A stretch of DNA of 64,000 nucleotides from Endocalyx cinctus. Taxonomy: Eukaryota > Ascomycota > Sordariomycetes > Amphisphaeriales > Apiosporaceae. Under the pieces are notes generated by a model. That model searched no databases. It worked only from the letters and a program-made list of their open reading frames with translations, and had not been told where the DNA came from. Location of the stretch: the NCBI GenBank assembly GCA_001600455.1, contig BCKC01000003.1, positions 3,758,315 through 3,822,314 on the forward strand. The letters are read 5' to 3'. The first letter of the stretch is position 1. The number at the start of each line of letters is the position of its first letter. Made by a program: the position numbers and the translations under genes. Positions 42,018-52,853 of the stretch are shown in pieces.

Positions 42018-45000
42018 TTATAGTTGGATGATGTCCAGCTCCGAGAAGTCCGGTGGCGCCCGGCCGTAAACGACTCTGACTTTGCTGTCCAGGGCCGTGC
42101 CCTCGTTCGAAATCCAGATATGTTCGCTGAATTCTTGCGTCTTCCTGACCTCGTCGTCGCTCACTCCTAGATCGTCTCGAGGGATCCAGAGTGTCGGCCG
42201 TCGAGCCCGCAGCGCCGAGTGCAAGAACGCACGCCTGACAAGAACGTCTCTTTCTTCCGGCGTCAAGTCTTCGATTTCATCGTGGAAGTTTCCGAACAGC
42301 GCATCTCCGATTGCCCTCTGTGCCTCGAGATCTTTCTGTTTTTGAGTCTCTCTGAACTTGGATGCATTCCTGATCCCAGTCTCGGCCCTTCCCAACGTGT
42401 GCTTATATGTTGTCTTGCCGCTTCGTGCCGCCCAAGTTCCCGCGTGCACGATACCCTTAACCGGTTTGAAGTTTGTCAATTTATTTCCACGTCTGTCTTT
42501 GCCATCGGCCGAGGCTTCTGTGAGGCCGCCATGGTGGTGGTGAGGTGGCATTCCTTCCTGATCGAACACCTTGTCTTCCTCAATTAAGCCGAATCGCTGG
42601 TCTTGAGCGCGTTGGAAGGCCTCGTCGCGAAGAACCGCCTCGTCTTCGAAAGTTATCGGTAGGTATCGAAGCAATGGTCCAAACGAAAAGTTGAGCAAAA
42701 ATTGATAGATCACGGTCAGGAGCAGTACAACAATCATGATAATCGCTTGGGGAAAACAGGCCTGATTGCCAAACTGGTCTTCAACGAGGAAGAATAGACC
42801 AATTAGCGCAAGCTCCATGACATAAAGCCCCGTAAAAGTCTGGTTGATCGCCCGCGGATACAATACACCTCCGGTGTCATTGGAAAGTCTATTGACATAA
42901 AGCATGGAATATCTGTTCGCAAGCCATAACAAACTGAACGTAATAATGGCGAAAATCGAGATGATTGGGGCGATGACTGAGTAAACTAACGCGATACAGG
43001 CGAAGTTGGTGTACACGGGAAAGTAACTTCCCCATTTCACATTTGGCAGGGTGGTATTAGTCGTCCACTTATTTCTCGCCGTGTTGTTCATGATCCTGGC
43101 AATGATATACCAGTTGATGAGGGCCCCGATCTGTAGCAAGGTACCAGAACTCACACTGAGCGCCTGCAGAATCATGTAAGAGAAGAAGTAATTGGCAGCG
43201 CTCGGCAGCTTATCGGCTAGGGTGGATACCACGCTCGTAGGATCCTTTGATATGCCTTCAATGATGGAGACCGCACCAGAAGACAGCGAGACAACCAGAA
43301 AGACTTGAACGAACAAGAAAGCGAAGTAAAATTTCTGGACCTCCTCGCTCTTTTGACTTCCTGTCTTGGCTCCTTTAAAGCCAGCAAGTAAAGTCATGAT
43401 GACGGGAACCAACCAGAGAAGCAAGGCGAGTAGAAGAGCAGGCAAGACACCAGCAAGAGCGGTTGCCGCTTTGAAAACAAGGGGATTCCGGTTTAGAAAT
43501 CCCAGCCATGGGAAAGTTGAAATTAAATCGTTTATCTTGGAGATTGACCCGGTGAAAGCGACCGGAAACGTCCAAAGAATAATCATACCAGCTACAATAG
43601 CCACGACAATACCGGTGCGGAGCCACTCCGACCACCAACTGACGGCCATATTATCCCAAATAACATCATTCGGTGAGATTTCGACCATGCGAGGAGCCAT
43701 GTGCTTGGGAAGGTGGTGGATTGCACATTGACAAGCCATATGCGCCGCCACCTGATGGTTAAATTGGATAAAGGCCGAGTTCATGAGAGGGTAGCGTTCT
43801 GGATTCTTCTGGTCAACCTCGATCTCCATGTTCAAACGCGCCAGCTCTTGCCGACACCAATAGATGGTGTCTACTTTTTTGTTAATCAAAGGTAAGCCAG
43901 GGAGCCATCCGGGAGTCCATTCGAATCGGGCAAGCCGTAGTGTCGGTCGATCTTTTTTCTTGATCCACTTTTCCCACTCTTGCGCTGGTTCTTCGACCTG
44001 CTCATTATATTCCTTGTTGTAAGCCTTGGGGTATTCGATGGGCGCGAGTTCAGGACTACTGAAAAGGCCTTTGAACTTCTGCCAAGTGGTTGGCTGTTTG
44101 AAGGGAAACTCGTCATCTTCATGTCCTTGAGGAACTGGTGAGGCGAATCCACCCTCCGGAGGCTTCCAGAATTGATACCAGCGTGTCGGTTCGGTGATAT
44201 ACATGTCTTCCATGTTCGTCATTGCTCGTGTAGTATTTCCCAAATGTTGCATCTCTATGCTCCCGGCCTTATACGAGTAGCTTTCAGAGACGGTAGAGCC
44301 GTTATGGGCATGATGAGGACGTGTAGCAGAGGAACCCATTACCCTATTATCAGAGTCGACAGCCCTGCCTTGACGAGAACTCTGCATCGACGATCGTGGG
44401 AGTTCATCCTCTTCCGGCAGCCGTACATGACGGGCCGAGTCGGGAGTAAGTCGATTCGATGCCTGGGCTCGGGACGGTTCTATCGTCACGAAACCGTTGG
44501 TCGTTTCAATCTGATCATCGATGCCATGCGTCACAAATTTAGCCCCTCCAAGAATTCCTTGTCCGGTCTTGCCTACTGCACTGACACCTTTTCCGAGACC
44601 CATTGCCAGTTTAGATATACCAGTCGACAGAATGGGATTACGTGCTGTACCAGCAGTATCTGCCGTGCCGGGGCGAAGTTCTTCTTCGGCATCCGCTACG
44701 TTATGGGGCACTTCTTCGTGCTCTCCACTGCTGATGCCTTTGCCGCCTTCAGCTTGCAACTTCGCGGCGGCATCTTCCCGCCTGTCGCGTTCCAATTTCT
44801 CCTCCTTAGTAGGGCGGTGAGATTTCGACGTTTTGCGGGCTTTCTTTTCCTCCTTTTCCCTCTTTTTAAGTTGTTTTTTCTTGGCCAGCCGAATCATGTC
44901 AGTTAATGCGCTTTCTAGCTGCTTATGGATGTCGTCACGTTTAGAGATTTTCCCTAGAAGCTCGGTAAGGTCTCGGGTTAACCAAATATTTCGGATACCG

Positions 45001-45861
45001 CCAGGAAATACGTCGAATAAACCTCTCAGGGCTTCTTCGGAAAGCCATTTGTCGGGAATACCGTTCACCAAAACAGTTGTAGCTGAAGCTCTTAATCGAT
45101 GCTCAGCCGTGGTCAACCAATCTTGACGGACCTTGATATAGACTCTCAGCTCCGAAAAGAAGACAAAGCATACCCAGAGAACGACGACGATGGCTAAAAT
45201 CAGATGCGCCCAATACCGGTCTGTGTTTTCATTGCTGACGTTACCGAAAGCGAGGGTGTCCAATCCAGTGATACTTTTGGTGTTATGGTTGCTGAGCTGG
45301 GTTTCATTAGTACCGTTGGAGCCATTAAGCGCCGAGAAATCATTGCTAACTCCGCCAACATAGTTAATTGGTACCAGGATCGGAATAATAATGGCAGCGA
45401 GCGGTATAAATATAATGAGCAAGGTCTGTAAGTAGCGGAGGAAGAAGTACGAATCCATGCCACATTTTTTAATAATTTCGCGATCTTTCACTTTAAACAA
45501 TTCGATTATTAAGCCCCATGGACTTTCGGGAGGAGATTCTGTACGTTCGCGCTCGGGTACGAGGTATGTTTTAGGTTTACTGTTGTATCGAATTCGTCAG
45601 TATACCTCACTGGCGCAAACTCGAATCTAAAAGATGACTTACAATATCCTGGCTAGTTTTGTTCTTATGAGTAAAAAGACGCCAGATTGAATACCGAAAA
45701 TCACCAACGAAGCACTAAGCGCGGTCAAGAAGGCAGTCAAGCTAACGCCAGTGTCATCGGTGGCCGATACTAAAGGCGAAAAGGGTTAACAGGTGCTCAT
45801 GATAAGAAAAGAGCATTTCTTTTTGGTATAACTAACCTGATGACGATGGTACGTCCGCCAT
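42018..45861 (-). CDS. OSCA/CSC1-type (DUF221) ion channel protein, three exons
   Basis: Members of the OSCA/TMEM63/CSC1 family are mechanically or osmotically gated cation channels; fungal relatives include Rsn1 and Phm7. The model is complement(join(42018..45579, 45643..45769, 45837..45861)), 1237 residues. An 8-codon first exon and a 127-nt second exon carry the first membrane segment (VSLTAFLTALSASLVIFGIQ). Segments follow at about 97-120 and 173-197. A very large cytosolic loop of about 500 residues contains Lys/Glu-rich and Ser-rich inserts and ends with YWCRQELARLNMEIE and AFIQFNHQVAAHMACQ. The seven-segment channel core starts at about 704. A C-terminal tail ends VRVVYGRAPPDFSELDI. 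The loop is larger than usual. Which paralogue this is remains open. Confidence 0.86.
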
Positions 45862-47133
45862 CTTGCTTGGCTACTTGGTCGACAAGCCGACCGAAATCTT
45901 AAAAAAAAAAAAAAAAAAATACTATATAAATGCAAAATGGAATGACCGAACAGAATAAAAGTAGAAAAAAGAAGTGGAAGTGAATAGCAATTAAATATCG
46001 GAGAGGGTGACGAAATGAGCGTGGGGGAGGGTCGATCTTATTCCCAATACTAAATAGTACTATCCGTCATAAAGTACTAATTTCTTGAAGGAAAATCAGT
46101 CGAAATGAAGACCAGATATACTCTCTCTTTTTTTTCAGGTAATACCAGTACCACTAGAAGAAGAAAAAATGACAAAGGAGATAAAGGGAATAATAAAATG
46201 TGATATTACTCTAGAAAATAAAATAAAGTGTTAGAAACTGGTAATAAAAATTTCCTGAGGGAAATGGGGAAGATTCGAAACGAAATATATTGGAATTATG
46301 TGAATAGATACTTAGGTACTTTTGAGGTGGTAGAGAAAAGGGTAGGTGAAGTAGTTGACGATGATTTGCTAGTAAACAGCATCCATTGTTCGGTCCCACA
46401 TGTTAGGATAAAGCCAAGAGCGGGCTATAGCGAATTAAATATATTGAAACAAACCCATATTAGGTGCTTGATACGTACCTGAGCCACGCCGCTTTAATCT
46501 GGATTTCAGCTTAAGCATAATCAGAGTTATACACTACTCCGTGCTCTTCTTGATAGATATACAAATCGAAAGTTTATATACCGAATCTTTTCTCGGTAAT
46601 TGATCTTTCACGTAATAAACGAGTAATTTGTTGAGAATTTCTATTACGAGCCCTTGCGCGTAGATGATAGTGAGCCTCCGCAAATATAACTAGAATTCAG
46701 TTGGGTGCTTATATCAAGTTTTATCTGGAAGATATGATGTAAGTGCTTAGCTTTAGACTTTGGACGGCTGCCGTCGTGATACCTTATTCCAATGTTCGCT
46801 TCCATACGTGTTATTACTGTAGTATAATACATAGGTATTCAACTCTACCGTTTTCTTTGTATAAATTATGTATTCATAAATACAGCTTCTTTGGAGCCTA
46901 GCCTGAGTTATGATATTTATTATTTAAAAAAAAAAAAAAAAAAGCCGTATTACTCATTCTATCGCCGTCCATTACCTGATTATAAAGCCAACAGCTTGAT
47001 CTGAAAAGTAAGTGCCTAAAGTCGAAATAAGTAGATAATCTTGATCCTAGTCGCATTTTTAGATTTATATACAATATAGCATACAACTCTTTCAAACTAT
47101 ACTTTCGCGAGGAGAGAAACGCTTCATATTGCG
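45862..47133. other. 1.3 kb divergent spacer
   Basis: Contains A19-type (45901-45919) and A17-type (46926-46942) tracts close to the two outward-facing promoters. A TACTCCGTG string lies at 46536-46544. No gene recognised. Confidence 0.45.
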
Positions 47134-48033
47134 ATGGCAGGGCTGGACGCTCTGCTTCACCGGCGGCAGCCTTCTGCCTGGCAGCTATTCCTACGCAGCC
47201 CGTGCATCTTTCTAGCTAGTAAACTGTTCTCTCGGAGATCTTCATTTGCATCAACTCCTTTTCCCGACAATGCTGTTACCGTCGTGTGCATCTCAGACAC
47301 GCATAATACCCAGTGCATAATCCCTAACGGGGACATCCTCATCCACGCGGGCGATCTCACCCAGTCGGGTACTCTATCAGAAATCCAAGCCTCTATCTCT
47401 TGGCTCCAGAGTCAGCCTCATCCTATCAAGATTGTCGTTGCCGGGAACCACGATCTATTCCTCGACGCTAGCCGGCGTAACCCCGACGGCGATCCCGTCA
47501 CGGCGCGCCGGCGGATCGATTGGGGAGATATACGGTACTTGGAAGACGGCGAAACTACGGTTCTCTGCGAGAATGGACGTCGCCTTCGGGTATACGGAAG
47601 CCCGAAATCTCCGCGACACGGCAATTGGCCATTTCAATACTCGCGCGAAGAGGATATATGGGCGGAGACGGTACCAGATAACACAGATATACTTGTGACG
47701 CATGGTCCTCCATTCTCGCATCTGGATCTTTCCGGACTTGGTTGCCCTCACCTGCTAAGGGAATTATGGCGTGTTCGTCCCCTTCTTCACGTCTTCGGCC
47801 ATATACACGAGGGACATGGCCATAAGCGAATACAATTCGACTCGATACAAGAAGCGTACGAACGGACGGTTTTAGCCGGTGGTGGGATCATGAATCTGAT
47901 TTGGGTCCTGCGAGCATTCATCGCCGCCCTTTTCAGCCCAGCAAAAACGTCTTCCTATCAGCTAGTCAATGCCTCGATAGTTGGTGGGTTTCGGGATGAA
48001 AAGCGACGGCAGCCTACCGTAGTTTATATATAA
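47134..48033 (+). CDS. Calcineurin-like metallophosphoesterase
   Basis: A 299-residue, intron-free dimetal phosphohydrolase. The five metal-binding blocks are in order: CISDTHN near residue 52, GDILIHAGDLTQ near 65-76, VAGNHDLFLD near 105, ILVTHGPP near 188, and HVFGHIHEGHG near 224. The arrangement fits the MPPED/239FB-like group common in fungi. A hydrophobic segment (LIWVLRAFIAALF) near 255-268 follows the catalytic domain and may sit on a membrane. The first 45 residues are basic and variable. The substrate is unknown. Confidence 0.88.
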   Translation: MAGLDALLHRRQPSAWQLFLRSPCIFLASKLFSRRSSFASTPFPDNAVTVVCISDTHNTQCIIPNGDILIHAGDLTQSGTLSEIQASISWLQSQPHPIKIVVAGNHDLFLDASRRNPDGDPVTARRRIDWGDIRYLEDGETTVLCENGRRLRVYGSPKSPRHGNWPFQYSREEDIWAETVPDNTDILVTHGPPFSHLDLSGLGCPHLLRELWRVRPLLHVFGHIHEGHGHKRIQFDSIQEAYERTVLAGGGIMNLIWVLRAFIAALFSPAKTSSYQLVNASIVGGFRDEKRRQPTVVYI

Positions 48034-49450
48034 TATTTCTAGTCATTGGGAAGTGTATAACTCGTGTTTATTTTTTCGATACTATTTAGCCATTTTTTAA
48101 CCGGTTTGTATTAAGACTATTATTTGCATAACTTTTACATAGATTATTATCTTATTATCTCAGTCACAGACTGAGGATCGACTGAGACTGACTTGGAGTA
48201 AAAGCAGCAAATGCGCCATTCCCGATTTGTCGAAGAAAAACAGAGTCAATGCAAAACCTATGACCCCTGAACACAATAAATTAGTGGGCGTTAACCCATT
48301 TTGACTTGCTAAGTCGTACCCATCGAAAGAAAAGGAAGTACTTGATGTCAGAGGCGCTTGTTTGGTATCTAGATCCCTGTAAGCATCCTTTTTCAGCTTC
48401 ACTTCTTTAACAAAGATGCTAATTTAAGACGAATGATTGGTCAATAAATACGCGCGCCTGGGGGTAGGACAGATCGTAAATCGATCATGTCATATTGTCA
48501 TATTGTCTCTCGCTTTGTTTTTTTTAACGCCCTGGAATAACATTGAAACTCCACGTATACAAATATTTTATACACTTACTATTCATAGATTTAGGAGAAG
48601 AATAATCTGTTCATTCATTTACATAGTAGTAATATGTATGTTTATTTACTATTCTTAAGATGTTCAGATTAGGCAGAAAAATAGATCATCATAACGTACC
48701 AGCCATCGTGGAAATTGTACCCATATTTGTACACATCTTTTCGTTACTCCTTATTAGCGATTGAGGTAACCTTGGAAATATTACGCTGCCAATATAGACC
48801 CCTGGAACGCTCAATAGGTGCTGACCGGGGAAGGGACTTCTTCGGCCTGGGTCCGAGCCGAGTACCAAACCTTAGACAAAATTAATTTACATAGTATAGT
48901 CGTATTAATAGGTACTACTCCGTACCAAAGCCACAATTGTGTCATGTTAAAGTGAAAAATCTTTGAAGTTATTATTCTTTTATGTAATCAGACATTCAAC
49001 TTCCAGTTTAATATCTGAAAAAGAAACACAGCCTACCGGTGATAAATCTAGCGTCCTCTAAGGTTGGTTAGAGTCTGCAATACCGTTATTTCACGCATCA
49101 TCGTCCTCCCAAATCCTGAATTGAATAGTTTCTAAGGTTGGGGTATTTGCTGAGTTGTCGTCAGCGTAGTACAAGATCGACCCAATCAGATGGATTTATC
49201 CCCCAACTGCGGTGTACAGATAAACGCTTATCGGAAATCTCCAGTACATTTGTTACCAACCATGCACATTAGGTAATCCAATTAATAATAATCCCTGCCA
49301 CCGAAACTCAGCATTTCAAAGCCGGTACAGAGTCAGGGAGTATCCCCCCCCCCCCTTTTAACGCAAACGATAAAAGTATTTCCCTTAAGAAAAAAAAAAA
49401 AAAAAAAAAAAAAAAAGAATTCTCACTGTCAAACATAATATGAAAATTTG
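48034..49450. other. 1.4 kb spacer with homopolymer promoter tracts
   Basis: No gene is seen; an 80-codon minus frame at 48160-48402 has no family signal. A TACTCCGTA motif is at 48916-48924. A C12-type run (49344-49355) and an A27-type run (49390-49416) lie 100 and 35 bases upstream of the methyltransferase start. Confidence 0.45.
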
Positions 49451-50623
49451 ATGGAGTCATGTATATTATTCAAGAGTTTGGATGAGTCGATTATCGTAAT
49501 CGACATCCCACGCTCCATCGAAGAAGCCCAAGAATTAGAGCCGCTTTCCCGTAATAACCTAATTAAAAAGCGAATCATTTCGTCTAACCCACCCCAGTCA
49601 CCATGGGATACACCTGAACCTAAACGTGGCCGTCAACCGCAAGTGACCTCATCCCCCTCGGCAGCAATTGCCGAGCTGATGACTTTGCAAGCTGTTACCG
49701 CGGCTCTCGGCACGGTCAAGTCGACCCACGATGGTCCGTGGTGCTTGCCGCGGATTACACGTCGATGCAAAACCCATGACCACGGAGAAGACGTCGATGT
49801 CGAGTCGGCGGAGGGTACGCTCGTCGCGGACACCGTCAAGTCGCGGAAGAGAAAACGGCGGGACGCTGAGAATTCTCCCAACCCGGGCGACTTGGTATCG
49901 GATGCCCTAGCCCCCAAAATTAATCCTACTATTACTACTCTTACTACTCCTCCTCCTCCTCCCCTTCCTCCTTTCATCCCAGATCGATCTCACTACCTTT
50001 TAGGAAGCATAGAATCCCAGCGAGATATTTTCTCCAAGACGGCCCCCACGTTCGACCTGATAGTTCTCGACCCGCCGTGGCCCAGCCGTTCGGTGAGGCG
50101 GAAAGCGGACGGGTACTCGACCGCCTACAGCGTGGACGACGCGGGGACGCTCCTGTCGCGTATCCCCGTCGCCTCGAAGCTGAGCGCGAACGGGCTCGTA
50201 GCCGTGTGGATCACCAACAAGGCCGCCGTCTACGACCTGCTCACGTCTCCTGGGACCGGAATCCTCTCGCGTTGGGGGCTCGAGGTAGTCGCGGAGTGGA
50301 TCTGGCTCAAGGTCACGCCCTCGGGTGAACCCGTCGTCGACGTGGAATCGGCCTACAGAAAGCCGTGGGAGCGCTTGCTCGTGGCGAGGAGGAAAGGAGG
50401 CGCGGCGAGGTCGCCCGTCGCTACTAAAGTCATCGTAGGCGTGCCCGACGTCCATTCTAGAAAACCTAATCTGAGACCGTTGTTTAACGATGTGCTCCCG
50501 GAGAACTATGCCGCCGTCGAGATATTTGCGAGAAATCTCACGGCCGGTTGGTGGAGTTGGGGTAACGATGTCCTGTGTTTTCAGCAGAGGCATTGTTGGG
50601 TACCCGCAGACCCGGACAGTTAA
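49451..50623 (+). CDS. MT-A70 family N6-adenine methyltransferase, METTL4-like
   Basis: MT-A70 enzymes move a methyl group from S-adenosylmethionine to adenine N6. METTL4 relatives act on snRNA or DNA. The ATG at 49451 gives 390 residues without introns. An N-terminal half with basic KSRKRKRR (possible nuclear signal, near 130) precedes the catalytic half. LIVLDPPWPSRS holds the DPPW catalytic motif at 207-210, followed by VAVWITNKA, WIWLKVTPSGEPV, YRKPWERLLVA, VGVPDVHSRKP and AVEIFARNLTAGWWSWGND. This set, especially PDVHSRKP and the WWSWGND end, points to METTL4 rather than METTL3/IME4 or METTL14. RNA or DNA as substrate cannot be decided here. It converges closely on the uL23m gene. Confidence 0.87.
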   Translation: MESCILFKSLDESIIVIDIPRSIEEAQELEPLSRNNLIKKRIISSNPPQSPWDTPEPKRGRQPQVTSSPSAAIAELMTLQAVTAALGTVKSTHDGPWCLPRITRRCKTHDHGEDVDVESAEGTLVADTVKSRKRKRRDAENSPNPGDLVSDALAPKINPTITTLTTPPPPPLPPFIPDRSHYLLGSIESQRDIFSKTAPTFDLIVLDPPWPSRSVRRKADGYSTAYSVDDAGTLLSRIPVASKLSANGLVAVWITNKAAVYDLLTSPGTGILSRWGLEVVAEWIWLKVTPSGEPVVDVESAYRKPWERLLVARRKGGAARSPVATKVIVGVPDVHSRKPNLRPLFNDVLPENYAAVEIFARNLTAGWWSWGNDVLCFQQRHCWVPADPDS

Positions 50624-50848
50624 ATATAGTCTTGATAGTCTTTTATCAAATATAGTATAATGTCATTAAACATGACGATCTAGTTTTTTTTTTTCTTGTC
50701 TCATGACTATTATAATGTACAGAATATGCATTTCCAACCCCATTTACATGTACAGGTATTTCTTTATTTTTTGGATTCCTGCACACATCCATAGTAGCTG
50801 AACCACAAGTGATATCGTAGTCCGAAAATGTCATAAAATCTATCCCCA

Positions 50849-51669
50849 TTACGTTTCCTTTCCATCCTTTCCTTCCTTTTCCACCTTTTCTTCTTCTGCT
50901 TCTCCTTCCTTACTCTCCTCTTTAGATTCGGATTCGGGCTCGGGTTCAGCCTCCGTCTTAAATTTGGCGAACCTCGGGTCCAGCTCCCTCTTATTCTCCC
51001 ACTTCTTGCGACCGGCCAGCATCGCTCTAGCCTCCTTCTTCATATCCCTCAGGGGCGCCGAGACGGGCTCCGTCTCCCGCAGCGGCACGCGCCCGTTCTT
51101 GAGGAAGATTTCCTTCTTCTTTTCGTGGTTCTCCTGGAACTTGATGCGCTTCTGCATGTGCACGTCGTTCCAGGGAGTCTTGTCCGACGGCTCCTCGGGC
51201 CAGACGAACGGCCGGGCCAGCTCCACCGTCATCATCTTGATCGACCGCGGCCGCCACACCTTGCGCGTCACCGGGTGCTTCTTCACCGCCTGCTGCGCCA
51301 CCATCGATCGCACCCCCAGGATCGGCACGTCGTACACGTGGTATAGGTAGTCGCGGATGTCCAGCTTGTTGAACGTCAACGGGACCCGGAACGTCGCGAA
51401 GTTCGGAGGTTGGTTCGCTTTCGGTCGCAGTAAGGAGATGACGTGTTTGGGGCTTTTCGATGTTTTGTTTACGTCAGTATCAGTCATGCGTAAATCTAGG
51501 GCTTCGGGGGGGGGGGGGGGGGGGGGGGAAGCTAAGTGTGCGAGGACGGGGACGGCGATAGAATTTGTTCTAGGATAACTCACAGGTAAACTTGCTTTCC
51601 TCCGACTTTGAACCATTGGCTGACCGTCTTCACCCCTTCAACGAGCGGTTTTGTTGTTGAAGACGCCAT
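50849..51669 (-). CDS. MRP20: Mitochondrial large-subunit ribosomal protein uL23m (Mrp20)
   Basis: A protein at the polypeptide exit of the mitochondrial large subunit. The model is complement(join(50849..51452, 51584..51669)), 229 residues. Exon 1 gives MASSTTKPLVEGVKTVSQWF followed by KVGGKQVYL. Exon 2 continues PKHVISLLRPK, FATFRVPLTFNKLDIRDYLYHVYDVPILGVRS and PRSIKMMTVELARPFVWPEEP, a recognisable fungal L23m sequence. The C-terminal third is Lys/Glu-rich, ending in an acidic low-complexity tail common in fungal mitoribosomal proteins. The intron holds a run of 23 G on the plus strand (51506-51528), which is C23 in the transcript. The stop lies 225 bases from that of the methyltransferase gene. 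Confidence 0.88.
51506..51528. repeat. G23 homopolymer inside the uL23m intron
   Basis: A run of 23 G on the plus strand, transcribed as C23 about 55 bases before the intron acceptor. The exact length is open to sequencing or assembly error. Confidence 0.7.
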
Positions 51670-52853
51670 GATGGGTAGGATGGTCGGCTTTATTCTACGC
51701 TTCTCTGTAAATCTTTTCGCATGGAAGCTTTGGTGTTGTACGTCGTCGACGAAAACGAAATTTTGGACTCGGTGGGTCTTGACCAATTGGAGCAGGGTTT
51801 AGCTAAGATATTGCATTGATAGACATTGTGATCTGATTAATTCATATCTGGTTGATGCATAAACCTCATTAACGGCACTAACAACACAAGATGTCCACTA
51901 TAAGATCGTGCAAAAATATTTTGTACCAAATGCCTTATGTTAAAATCATAGGAATCGAGAATGTAGAGTAGTCTTGATAAGCTGGTTTATATTGAAATCC
52001 TCTAAACAAGTAACGATGAAGCGGGAAATCATGGTCCAATCTATCTCAGGAAAGACACCAAAGTCTATACTGATCATTGGTACGACTCAAGCATAGGAAT
52101 GCTGTGAATCAATTAGTATCTAACGACGAAGCAAATATCCCCAGTCCTAACTAAAGAAGTGCTTGTCAGCATTTTGGTTGAAAGCATGCTGTAGGAGGAA
52201 CTTAATGAAAAATTAGTATCTATCCTCTGTAAATATCGCATATCTAGCCGGCCTTGGACTACATCTCATCCAAGTCTCACCAACAGCCTAACCTAGGACA
52301 TACCCTGTTTTCGTCGTGTGATGTTACTTACTCACGCCATGTATTGCAGCGGAAAAATTATCGTATATTACCTATCCATTGAGTTATTATATTCGAACCG
52401 AATTAAATAGTAAGAGAATTAAACCCGCATAGAAAATTAGGTCCAAAATGACGAGTGTTGCCGCAGTAAGGAGTCGTCTGATGGAAGGAATCCCGACGAA
52501 ACCGGACACTCCGCCCTAATTATTTGACCTATCTCCCCAGAAGTCTTGTACCCTTTACTCCTCTATCACTGCAAGTTTATAACTTCGTCACCATGTTGTA
52601 TATCTGTCGTTCGTCGATGATCCTATTAAGCGCTCCGCGGGTACAGACTTGTTCGTCAATTTGAGTTAGTAATAGACTGTACCTGTAGTCCCTCTATGAA
52701 AAAACCAAAATCGTTGTTCTCGTTTTGATATCGTAGAATATTAATAGAAATAGTTTTGGTATCAATTTCATTCATCCGTAATAACAACCCAACTCCGACG
52801 AGGCTTGATGATATTGCATAGCCTAGCATCAAAATATGATCATCTTATTTAGC
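51670..52853. other. 1.2 kb spacer, no gene recognised
   Basis: Promoter side of uL23m and downstream of the zinc-finger gene, both on the minus strand. A minus frame extends uL23m upstream to 51786 but looks like leader sequence. Confidence 0.4.
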
